From Oasisia sp. SBJ-2009 (lineage: Eukaryota; Annelida; Polychaeta; Sabellida; Siboglinidae), in the NCBI GenBank assembly GCA_964017155.1, contig OZ024860.1, positions 47,489,252 to 47,553,251 of the forward strand: a stretch of DNA of 64,000 bases, given 5' to 3'. Position 1 is the stretch's first letter; every line of letters begins with the position of its first letter. The notes below the pieces were generated by a model. The model did not search any database. It had not been told where the DNA came from and worked only from the letters and a program-made list of their open reading frames with translations. Below, one piece after another: positions 1 through 12,800 of the stretch. Position numbers and translations under genes: made by a program.

Positions 1-117
1 ATACACTGATGACACTCGGTTTACGAATAACATATTTGTCCTAGAAGCAGTTGCACTATGTAATGGCTGTCTGTCATCACTATTAAGAATTTACCTTTAC
101 CTGTACGGTGTGTCCAG

Positions 118-207
118 GCTGAAGCTGAACGAGGCTAAGTCGGACGTGGTCAAGCGACTGAAGGAGGCCACACAACTGACCACTCACCTCGAGTCACACC
201 TCAAGAG
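118..207 (+). CDS. kibra: kibra exon: end of coiled coil
   Basis: The exon lies between a cag acceptor and a gtaagg donor. It encodes a charged helical stretch ending in THLESHLK that runs directly into the conserved LKSLSxSTLSMSSGSS block of WWC proteins. The first base completes a codon from an upstream exon outside the window. This is the first visible exon. Confidence 0.85.
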
Positions 208-3200
208 GTAAGGACGTCCTCGCGAGGACCAGTTGGTTATAAAGAAGTGTCTGTAGATCTCTCGACACTCCATGTCTCTTGACATAGCACCAGAGTATGT
301 ACGATTCATTCTCTGCCTCACTTTGGGTGATAAAATAAACTGCTGTTTTATGACCCTTAAACAATGTGACAATGTAACAGTAAAACACTCTTACAATCTC
401 ACATAAATTTTATGTTTTCTTCTAACTTCAAGAAACAGTTGAAACACTCTACCGGGTGTATCAGATGGCACAATTTCAAGACTGCAGTTTCTGACTTCTT
501 AAGTACAATTTACCCTGTTTGCATTTGCCGGGTATAAATCACTACTCATAACTCTCTCCCATCCAGAATTCTTTTGTCATAAGCAGGCAGTACAGTAGCA
601 AACAAAGAAACCAGAACTTCTACTCAAGGGTAGTGGAATTTTTCCTTGAATCTTAGAATGTTTCCGTGTCTACATCCGCCTCTGTTGTATTTATCAGGTA
701 AACCAAGCAATCAGTTTTATAGAACGATACAGTTTGTTGTTTTACAAACAGTGCATTTACAACCACCGTTTTTTGTTGCAGCCTCTCTCAGAGTACACTT
801 TCGATGTCATCGGGGTCAAGTCGTGGGTCGCTAGGGTCGTTATCGGCAAGCAGCAAAGGTTCGTTGAGTTCGCTGAATTACTCGGACATCTATTCGCAGA
901 AGTCGACGTCTCCGGACGTCAGTTTGACTGAACTGCATCACAGGGTTGAGAAACTACTGCAGGGCCACACGACGTGCATATCGCCGATCCGCGAAATCGT
1001 CGGTGGCGGATCGAGCGAAAACATTGCCACGGATGTGCACGGTGCGCCCCCTGGCGAGTACAGAATGTCCCCCGGTTCATCCGTGTCATCGTTGTCATCG
1101 CAGCTGTCATCGTTGTCATTATACGAGGCGGGTCCGCCGCCGTCCTACGAACAGCATCTCGAACGACAACGACATAACGGTTGTGCTGATACGTCTGCCG
1201 TCGGAAGTTTACACCCCGAATTGAACGTACCGGCCGTGGTTCGAAGCGCGAACGGAGGGTGTCTGCCAGTGTATGTTAGTCCCAGTAAATATTTATTGCC
1301 CCACGGCGCGATCGCTGATCAGTCGCCGGAGAACAGTGCCAGTTGCATGCTGGGAAGCAGCATGATGCGACGGAGTCCCTACGCCAGCGAGCTGATCAGC
1401 TCGTCAGACTTGGCGGCCAATCCGCCGTTGAGTCCGATCAGCGAAAGTAGTTCCGGTGTGTGTAATAATCTGTCGGGTGGGAATACGCGCAGTGTGTCTG
1501 CGGCAGTGAGTGATGAGTCTGTGGCGGGAGATAGCGGAGTCTACGAGGCCGCCATCAAAAGGTATGTGTTGTTGAAACATCCAGGTTTGTTACTGTCTTG
1601 TAGTCGACACATACTGAGAATAATGTGCAGATATTATGGCTGCATAACAACATTTCTGCTTTATTTGTGTTTGTTACTAACGTTTAATGGTTTTTGTGGT
1701 GTAAATTTATGATTCTTAAGTGTTTGGAAATTTGTTTATTAATATCAGTAATTAATTTGCTTATATAAGTGATTGAAATTGTGAAGGATATGTCCATCTT
1801 GACTAGTGATGTGTATTTAGCAATAGCCGACCTTGAAAACATCAATGTTTTCACTGGCTTTCTTCAGCATTTAATACGTAAAGTAATCTGTACTGTTTTG
1901 GTTGTTGACTGATTTTTGAAAAACAATTATCTTTAATGTAAAACCATTACTCGTTTAACTTCACTTTTATGCATGTGGACTGAATGGCCTTAAATTTTAG
2001 ACTAAATGGTAATAAGTTTGTATTATATATATTTCAATACATTTGCCTGAGGTTGAAGCGTGTAAGAGGGAACGATGCTGTGTCCACCTTCAGATGTGGG
2101 GGGTCATGTTGTATGTGGGGTCATGTTGTATGGGGGGGTCATGTTGTATGTGGGGTCATGTTGTATGTGGGGTCATGTTGTATGGGGGGTCATGTTGTAT
2201 GTGGGGTCATGTTGTATGGGGGTCATGTTGTATGGGGGGTCATGTTGTATGGGGGGTCATGTTGTGTGGGGATCATGTTGTATGTGGGGTCATGTTGTAT
2301 GTGGGGTCATGTTGTATGGGGGGTCATGTGGGGTCATGTTGTATGGGGGTCATGTTGGAGTGTTGACTTCCTGTCACAAGACTTGTACAGTTGCGTGCGT
2401 TTCAGATGTAGTGCTTTAGACGAGAGTCTCGAGATGGCCTTGGAATGTGCGCAAGTACAAATCAAACTCAAGTGAGCAAAATTACTATTTGAAAATGGTT
2501 TAATTTCCATAATGTGGTTGTTGGTTTGAGTGTAATTGATTTGGCTGAACCGATCAGTTATAATTACACAGTCAGTGTGTGCATGTCTACTCTAGGAGCA
2601 GTGTCACCATGATGTGACAGTGTCACTCTAGGAGCAGTGTCACCATGATGTGACAGTGTCACTCTATGAGCAGTGTCACCATGATGTGACAGTGTCACTC
2701 TAGGAGCAGTGTCACCATGATGTGACAGTGTCACTGTAACATATCAGTGGCTGCTGATGCTAACATGTGATGTATGTAATTTGCCAGACAAACACCTATT
2801 CATAGAAAAATCACAAGATGGAAATTAGCCCTTCCTGTGATGTTAAATAAAATTCATTCAGGGATATTTCTGAAGTATGAATTTATTTTGTATTTCACTG
2901 TCCTGTAGACGACATCATTGTTGTTCTTATCATTCTGTCAGCACATGGACGTATGTTTACCTGGTTTACCTGTTGCAGATATGAGGGGCTAAACAGTGAG
3001 CTACACATAGGTATTGAGCAGGCGCGTAACCTCGCAGCCCTGGCATTTACAGAGCACAGTCAAGTGTAAGTATCGGGGCTCTCCTCGGTGCTCTTGTCTC
3101 TCAGGAGAATGGTAGTGTAAGACATGCAGAATAATGTTAAAGTGAGCAGTATGAATACATGCCTGGCTGTTGAGAAGACGTCAACTTCAGGAAAAATAGT

Positions 3201-6200
3201 TCCACCTGAATAGAAGTTGTAAATTTCCTTAATGTGTCAAGAGGAACAGTTGGATGTTTTGCTATGTCTGAACGTGGGTGCGGTTGGAAGGTTTTTGTGA
3301 CCCAGGATGGAAAATTCATTTCATAAAAAGAAACCGTGGTTCGTGACTAAATGCGTTGCTGCACGTCAACAGATGCGTTATGTTTTTACACTTGTAACGG
3401 ACAATAACAGAAGTATGACTGAGTAAGAGATTAAGGACTTATCTTGTTTAAGGGAATATTACCATTCATTGTAGTCCAGCTCCTTTTTGAATTGTGAATT
3501 TAATACATAGCTTTTGTTCTAACACTAAGATGTAAAACTGTACGTTGAAATTGTGTAGACAGATGGAATATTTATGCACCAAGTCTAAAATTCTCTTATA
3601 TAAAGTTAAGCCTCACAGACAGCATGAGATGGTGTCGTGATTTTGATGCATTGTTTCTGTAGCTGCATCAAAGCCGCCCTCCTGCCCAGTCGAAGTTACA
3701 TGTCGTTCTGCACGCAACGGTCACGTGACCTCCGCCATCCAAAGTTCAACCAGACATTCTGTGTGTCGATAGCGGAATGCAAACTCGAGTCGAAGACACT
3801 CCAGGTTCACATATGGAGTGTCAACGAGGCCGACGTGGAAGAATGCCTGGTAGGTGGCACCACCAGGATGTTCGTTTATAGCGAGTGATCGAATAGAGTA
3901 CATGTGATTAAAGTCATTTATTTAATTTTCATCTAATGTAATGCAGCCCAGTTCTTGTACTAGAAAGGTATTTTAAAAACAAATATCCTCATTTTCTTAG
4001 TGAATATATTGTTCAATAGTGAATATATTGTTCATGGCTCCAAGAATGGTTTATTGTAGTATAATTGACTTACTTTGGAGCTTAAAGTCGAGGATGAGTA
4101 CAACGTTTCGATCCGTCAGCTACGGACCTTGTTCACGTACTGGTGTCACGTGTGTTGCCTCATTTTCTTATTTTATGTAGAAGTAAGATTAGCTAATTAC
4201 AAACTGTCAAATTCACTGTGAAATTGAAATACATTATATGAAAAAAGGAAGAAGTGAAACTCAACCTGTTAATTATAATATCCTGAAATAAACACTATGA
4301 GGCAGTTCATAGTTCAATGCACCACATCTTTATTTGGTGTTTAATTGTCGAAATACGTTAATATGAACATGAAATATAACAAATACTGGCGGAAAAAGTC
4401 ATATATGTTTTTGATGACCCAGCTGGTGATCATGGTCAAATGATGTTGTCCAGTGTGTTCGTGTTGTCTGTCCACTGTGAAGCACATGTCCAGTAGAGAG
4501 TCTCTTGTTCCCAGGGTTGTGCTCAGGTCAGTCTGGCCTCCTTCGATCCTCGTCGCATCTCCATAGAATGGTACAACGTGCTCAGCTTCAAGTTCATGCA
4601 GTCCGAAAGCAGTGCCTCTTGTGGCAATGCTGGAACTAGCAGCACGTCGGCGTCATCAACAACGGTAAGTTGATCGGTGTATGTGGTACAGTTGTACTCC
4701 CGTTTGGCTGTCAAGTAAATACAGCAGTCATCATAAACAAGGTAGAAGCCAAGTCAGTAAGTTTTATAGTGCTAAGTATTATATTTTGTTAACACACTCT
4801 GATCGGCCAGTGTGTGTGTTGGGTGTACAGTGCGTAATTAGGTTGCTTTCATTGTGCTGTTTCAGTGTGTAATCTTTATTTGAACCAGTTTGCCCTGTCT
4901 TATATTGTTTATAACTGTTATTGTTTACTTTTAAAAGAGGTAGTTTGTTATCACCAAAATAGTTATGTCATTGTAAATCAGCTGATTTGTTATCACCGTA
5001 GAATGCCGTAGTTTTGTCACATATGGCAGTTTGTTGTCATAATACAACGTTTGTATTTAATAGCGAATAAGACAGTGTGCTGCCAATATACAATGTTTGC
5101 GTGATGTATATTTATTTCTAATGTCAAATGAGATGTTTTGTGACCTGAAGTCAAATGAGACATTTGCTGACCTGATATAAAATGAGACATTAGCTGACCT
5201 GATATAAAATGAGACATTTGCTGACCTGACATGAAATGAGACATTTGCTGACCTGATATCAAATGAGACATTTGCTGACCTGACATCAAAGGAGACATTT
5301 GCTGAACTGACATCAAATGAGACATTTGCTGACCTGACGTCAAATGAGACATTTGCTGGCCTGACGTCAAATTAGACATTTGCTGACCTGACGTCAAATG
5401 AGACATTTGCTGACCTGACGTCAAATGAGACATTTGCTGACCTGACGTCAAATGAGACGTTTGCTGTCCTGACGTCAAATGAGACATTTGCTGACCTGAC
5501 ATCAAATGAGACATTTGTTGATCTGATGTCAAATGAGACATTTGCTGACCTGACGTCAAATGAGACATTTGCTGACCTGACATCAAATGAGACATTTGTT
5601 GATCTGATGTCAAATGAGACATTTGCTGACCTGACGTCAAATGAGACATTTGTTGATCTGATGTCAAATGAGACATTTGCTGACCTGACGTCAAATGAGA
5701 CATTTGCTGACCTGACATCAAATGAGACATTTGTTGATCTGATGTCAAATGAGACATTTACTGACCTGACGTCAAATGAGACATTTGCTGACCTGACGTC
5801 AAATGAGACATTTGCTGACCTGACGTCAAATGAGACATTTACTGACCTGACGTCAAATGAGACATTTGCTGACCTGTGCAGGCGGCGGACCAGGTGGAGC
5901 AGCTGCTGCAGGCGTCATCGCGTCAGCTGCGTCAAGTGAGTCGGAAGAGTGAGAAGCAGAGTCTGTCGGACGGCAGCTTGAGTCGTGACGAACCCAACAG
6001 CAGCGGCCGAGAGTCCAGGTGAAGTGTCGTACCATGTGACAGTGTTAGTGGGGCTCACATTTAGCGGTGGCCCTAATGTTTAGGGTAAATTCTTAACCTG
6101 GTTAACTGTAATCATTTATGTTGTGAAGATATAATAACTTCACACTATGCATAAAGACGCACATGTTTAAGATATGATTGCATAAGATTGTCTGCTGTTT

Positions 6201-6819
6201 AATAATATTGTCTGCTTTTGCAACACATTGTCTACAGTTGTACAGAATCATGTATTCCTTCATGGGCATCTGTTGAATCTGTTAAATAGAATTACTTTGA
6301 GTGGCTCCTGTGATAGCGACTTTTCAGTCTTAACAGGAACCACTGACCCCATTTCACAGTTCTGTATTAAATTACAATGGTGACGTTTTGTTTATGTTCA
6401 CCTTATGGTTATTAATTCATGCACTTATTGGGGTCAAACAATAAACATCTTGTTCTTGTTCTTGAAGGTTACTCACGGGCATCTAGTGAATGTTACTCGT
6501 GGGCATCTATTAAAAGTTACTCATAAGTATCTATTGACTCTCCTGAACTGTCTGTGATGTTGACAAGTACTTGTGTCATGCATGCAGAGAGTCGATGGCG
6601 ACACTGTCGTGTCACTCTGGTGTCACGTCGGGTCAGAAGGAAGAGAGTAGTGACGAGTCGACCATCATCTCGTCACGGACATCGACACTGACTCGCAGCC
6701 AGGGTACGGAGTGTTGTCACTTACCATTGTCACTGGCATTCAGGATATGAGAATGTTGTTACTTAACCTGGTGATGATAATTTTATTTTACTTTTCGTGT
6801 ATAGGCTTATATTTATAAT

Positions 6820-6866
<47 letters not shown>

Positions 6867-9800
6867 TAAAATATATACATATATACATATATATACATAC
6901 GTATATATTTATTTTAATAATTTATCATCCAATTTTAGCTACTATTTGTAAATTTATTGCTAAGAGCAATGCTATTGATTCAGGCGCTATACAAATAAAT
7001 TGTGTTATTATTATTATTCAACTTCAGTAACTAATTATTGTAATTGTAGTAATTCAAGTTTCATGTGCAGGGTATATTTGTTGTTGTTTCCATGGTGACG
7101 TCTCGTCATCTGTCACACAGCTGAACCGTCAATTGTAGGTGACGTGTGTTTTGTGTTTGTAGGTCCGGATGACATGGACAGACACGAGGGCCAGTTGGGA
7201 GGAGAGTCCGGAGAGGACGAGGAGGAGAGAGACACGTGTATCGAGGTAGGTGGCGCTAGTGGTGTCTGTATTGAGGTAGGTGGCGCTAGTGGTGTCTGTA
7301 TTGAGGTAGGTGGCGCTAGTGGTGTCATAATAAATAATAATTATTTATTTATTTGGTATAGCACCACATCGATAATCGTTCGTGGCGCTTCACAACATAT
7401 TACAATTTGAAAGACATAAAAAGTTATATGTATACAATGAGACAAATACTAGTGTTTTAAAATAAATGTAAAATATTAGTATGGTATTAAATAGAGTAGC
7501 AATTTTAAATAAATAAATAAATTACGTATTAATCATAAAAATACATAATAATCGGTCTAGTGTATAATTACATTACAGTGATACTGATAAATGATGGCAT
7601 AGGTATAATTATTATTAGTAATAAATAGTTTAGTATATGTTAAAACTGTAAAAAATAATAATTGCATAACAATAATGCCAATAAATAAGTGTATAATTAT
7701 GTATTGATAATATTACCAAATATTCTAGTAAAAATAATAATGTTCAGTTGAATTACACTAATATGCAATACAAAAAAAAGTGTCTTCAGTAGACGGACGT
7801 TTGAAGCTCATACTGTTTTACCGATATCTCCTCAGTACGATTTTCTTGTCTGTAACTATTCAAATTTATTTTGTTTGAGAAGTTAGTAAGCCTTCTGTAA
7901 CTACGATATTCAGAGACTGATTTTTTTTTTAATTCTATGTTTTCTGAAAACGTGTGCACAAAATAGCTATTTTTGGGGTCTAAAAATATGCGCTGCATTT
8001 ATTTAGGCCAGTTAAGTTTTTGTAACTTGAAAGTTTACTAAACAATTAAAAACAGTGAAGTAGCAATATGACCTTGTGAATCATGTTGTTATTTATTTGT
8101 AATAATCGTTACTTATATGTCATATATTTAGGTAAAATACTTCTCAAATGCTTTAACATGTTAAAAGTAAATAAATGTAAACTTTTTCTTACAATGTGTC
8201 TCTAAAAGACGAGAAAATAGCTTTGTTAAATAAACACCAAAATAAAGTTGAGGTCATGGGTTGTAGGCGAATGAGTTGGTGATCCGCGAACCTCACGACC
8301 TTCTGAGGGTCGACGAGGGCAGTAACGAGGATGAGGATGAGGATGAGTCGGAGGTCGCGACCTGTGACGCGGAGACAAACACGGAGTGTCACTGTAGTCA
8401 CGGCCACGGGGGGCGCGAGAACCTGAAGAGACACGGCCACAAGTCTGCCCGGGCCAGTTCCATCCGACGGTCACAAACCTTCTCCCCTCTCACACGGCAC
8501 GGCTGTGACTACATCTGCAAGGTGGGGATAGTTGTGGGGTGTGGGTCAAATGGGGGTGTTTTCATTCACCCAGTTTGTGTGTACAATAGTCCCCCTCTTC
8601 AGCGGACACTCCTGTATCCAAGCAAAAGTGTCCCTACATTGCAGGTGTCCCCTCATCGGAGGGACAGCATTTTTGAGTCGCGGCAGCTTAGCAGGAATGA
8701 AAACCAAAATATCTTGTCCGCTGTCCGCGTCCACCAGGTGTCCCCCCATCAGAGGGACATTAACATGGTAGAACAGTTCGTACATTGAGATAGTGTCCTG
8801 ACATAGCAGGTGTCCACTCATGAGAGGGGCCGGTGAAGGGAGGGACTACTGTAGACGAGAAACGTTAAGGAAATGTTGTGATTTTTGTATGACATTGTTT
8901 AGGTCTTAAATTTGTGTAGCTGTTTTGAAATTGACTTGTGTTAATTGTATCTAAAATGTGGTGATGTTTCAAGTGACACGGAACGACCGAAGATGATTGA
9001 TTGTCATAAGTACGAGATGATGTAAACCAAATGTTAGCATTACACAAGAGCTGTGATAACATCTGTGACTATCTGTACGTTGCAGTTAAATCGCAGTGAC
9101 AGCGACAGTGCGGTGAAGTACAGGCGCGGTCCATTCCAACGCAGCGCCATTGAACGCCGCAGTCTGCGCTTCAAGAAGGTAGGTCTACATGGCACTCAGT
9201 TACATATCGAGAGTCTGGATAACATGGTTATTAAAAAATGAGTTGATATGTTTTAGTGGATACAGGATGTGTTAAAGAGTTTTCATAAAATTAACAAATT
9301 GTAGAGGGGCCTAAAATAAAATGTTATCAAGTTATTTGGATGAGTCGATTTTTAGTTGTATGTAAAATGAGTTAGGAATATGAATAGGCAGAGTTCCAGA
9401 AAGTGTTACATGTTAGGGGTAGGCATGTTACACATTATGTCGGGAGTTGGTATGTTACACATTATGTGGGGAGTTGGTATGTTACACATTATGTGGGGAG
9501 TTGGTATGTTACACATTATGTGGGGAGTTGGTATGTTACACATTATGTGGAGGGTTCGTACGTTACACATTACGAGTGGGATAGGTACAATATACATTAT
9601 GTTGAGGGTAGGTATGTTACACATTACATGGGGGGTAGGTATGTTACACATTACATGGGGGTATGTTACACCTTATATGGGGTTTGGTACAATACACATT
9701 ACATGGGCAGGGTAGGTGAGTTACACATTACGAGGGGGTATTACAAGAGGGTAGGTACACTGCACATTACCTTGGGGATTGATCAGTTACACCTGATGTG

Positions 9801-12800
9801 AGGAGTTGGTTCATCACATATTATGTGGGAGTTATCATCACCGCAAATTGTGGTGAAATAAATTGGTACAGTGGTGCCACCTGGCAAGTCAAATAGACAT
9901 TTTAGGTTAAAAAATCACGAAGGTTACACCAGTTATTCAAATGAGGGGCTTAAAGCATTTTCTTACTTTTGTCACCTTATTAAACCTGTGACCTTAAAAA
10001 TTATTATTTGGTCATGTTTCTGTCGACAGCTGTCCACGAGTCGTTCCCTCACGCCCGCCGACTGTTCCTCCGTCAGTCGCACGTCCATCGACCTTGAACT
10101 TGACTTCCAAGCCTCGCAGACGCGGCTGTCGCAACTGAACGACGAGATCGCACGTCTGAAAGACTTGAAGCGTCGCTTTGAAGAGATGAAGGCTAAAGGT
10201 GTGTGAGTTGGTGAATGCTAAAGGTGTGTGAGTTGGTGAAGGCTAAAGGTGTGTGAGTTGGTGAAGGCTAAAGGTGTGTGAGTTGGTGAAGGCTAAAGGC
10301 GTGTGAGTTGGTGAAGGCTAAAGGCGTGTGAGTTGATGAAGGCTAAAGGTGTGTGAGTTGGTGAAGGCTAAAGGTGTGTGAGTTGGTGAAGGCTAAAGGC
10401 GTGTGAGTTGATGAAGGCTAAAGGCGTGTGAGTTGATGAAGGCTAAAGGTGTGTGATTTGATGAAGGCTAAAGGTGTGTGATTTGATGAAGGCTAAAGGT
10501 GTGTGATTTGATGAAGGCTAAAGGTGTGTGAGTTGATGAAGGCTAAAGGTGTGTGAGTTGGTGAAGGCTAAAGGTGTGTGTGTGATTTTATGAAGGCTAA
10601 AGGTGTGTGAGTTGATGAAGGCTAAAGGTGTGTGAGTTGATGAAGGCTAAAGGTGTGTGATTTTATGAAGGCTAAAGGTGTGTGAGTTGATGTGTCGCTT
10701 ACACCCACCAGTGAAACAATAAGCCAAATGGCGCCATCGTTACCCTTACAGCAGTTTGACTATAAAGTCTTGGTGAACTCTACAAAAAACCTCCCCATTA
10801 AATATATCTGCAGAAAAAAATAATCATCCCTAAATAAATCCCATTGTGTTATACAAAGTGCAACAACAATTAGTACAACAGAAGCCAACGAAGTTATGTC
10901 AACAGTTTTCCGAAGGGTCAATGGTTAATCCAGGAAAGTTGGTTCCTGTGAGACAGACACTACAAGAAGAGAATGCTAACATGACCTCTCCCAACACACA
11001 TACATAGAGAGTAGTTTCCCGCAGAGATTGCAATAAACCCTCCCTGCTGTAGGTGATGGGGAGCCACCCGAATGGTTCACAGAGAACGAGAAACTGCAAC
11101 ATTTCCTCACAGAAGCCGACAAACTGGTAAGTAAAATCATAATTCAGCCATACTACTTAAATTACATACTAATTAAATTAGAATAACGTTCTACAAAACC
11201 GCGCCTCTGAACGATTTCTAAAATTCTATGGTTAACATACTCCATTATGCAGATTTAAGATTTTATTTTTGTGCTGCTATGTTGAATGTTGAGAAATTTC
11301 ATCCAGTCTACGTTGCTCCAGTTCACTTGGCTGTACAAATGAGTCTGTAGATGGTGTGTATGAAACTTGAATAATTGTTGTGCATTAAATGCCGCATGGC
11401 TGAATGCTTCCCAGAGAAGTCAGGATGGTGTTCAATTGAACAGGTCTGTTGGGGAGTAAACAAATACTAAACAGTTAATGTTTTTTTTTTACTAGACAAT
11501 CTAATATTTGTCTACAGACGAACGTGTCACTCCACAGCAGTAGTGACCCTACTCGTCTAAAACCACCCTCTTATAAGAATAATAATATATTTATTTATTT
11601 GGTATAGCACCACATCCATAATCGTTTGTGGCACTTCACAACATATTACAATTTAAAAGACATAAAAAGATATATGTATACAATAAGATGAATACTAGTG
11701 TTTTAAAATAAATATAAAAAAGATATGTATAGGTATATAAATAAATAAAATTAGTACGGTATTAAATAGCGTAGCACTTTTAAATAAATATATCACGTAT
11801 TAGTTATAAAAATACATAATAATCGGTCTACAATGATACTGATAAATGACAGTATATGTATAATTATTATTCTTAACAAATAGTTTAGTATATGTTAAAA
11901 AAATTACGTAACAATAATGCCAATAAATAAGTGTATAATTATGTATTGATAATATTACCAAATAATATTTACAAATGCAAATAAATGACAATGTTCCACC
12001 TGTGTTGACAGCTCGCTCGACACGAGAAACGCACCCAGCTCTCTCGAGTCGACGAGAAGGCTGAAAAATATCTCCGCAAGGTCATGCGAGAGGTCAAACA
12101 GCTACCGAGGGGTGAAGACGACCAGCCGGAAGTGTTGTCATTCCGGTAGGTGGCACTGCAGGTCCACGTCACGTTGTGTGTTGTGTAGGTTTTGTGTTGC
12201 TGATTGGTTGAGCACTTTGGAAATGAATGATATGGTAATGAAATTGTTCATTACAAATCTTGTTTGTATGTCTATTTTTCATTCGTTTAGATTATTTATT
12301 TCGGTGAAAAATACAGAACTAGGGTCTTTACCGTCAGACATGTCTAAAAGAATGCCTTTGAGTTTTAAGGAAGTCCATGACTGTGAGACTGCTTGTTTCA
12401 TCTTCGGACCCTTAAATGTCCCGTGGTTGGAATCTGTAACTACCTGACCTTCTATGATAAATCCAGTGTTGAAGGATCAGTATTAATAATTAAGCAATTT
12501 TAAGCAATTATATTCACACCTTTGAGTTGACAAATACTTGCAAACTTAGCACATCAACCTGGTTTATAATCCAGCATAAGCACAACCATCTTCAATTACT
12601 GGCCACACGGGTGTTCACTTGTGATTGGTGAAAACATCTGCACAAAAGGCATGCATGTGGGAGATTACAGACATGGAGTGTAAAGGGTTAACATTGTAAA
12701 CGATTGTTGTTTCCATTACAGGAGGAAAATGGCATTTTTCACGAGTGTCAACATGAACGTGCCGGTGATCGTCAGCGAGTCGGAATCGGAGACAGACGAC

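Noticed and set aside
5017..5939. Open frames of 246 and 137 codons with MSHLTSGQQ / MSNETFADL repeats
   Set aside because: The 27-bp minisatellite is a multiple of three and lies in a kibra intron; the frames are by-products.
11520..11575. Possible extra kibra exon (TNVSLHSSSDPTRLKPPSYK)
   Set aside because: There is an acceptor-like tctacag but no GT donor in frame; the join from 11126 to 12012 is already in phase and matches the family without it.
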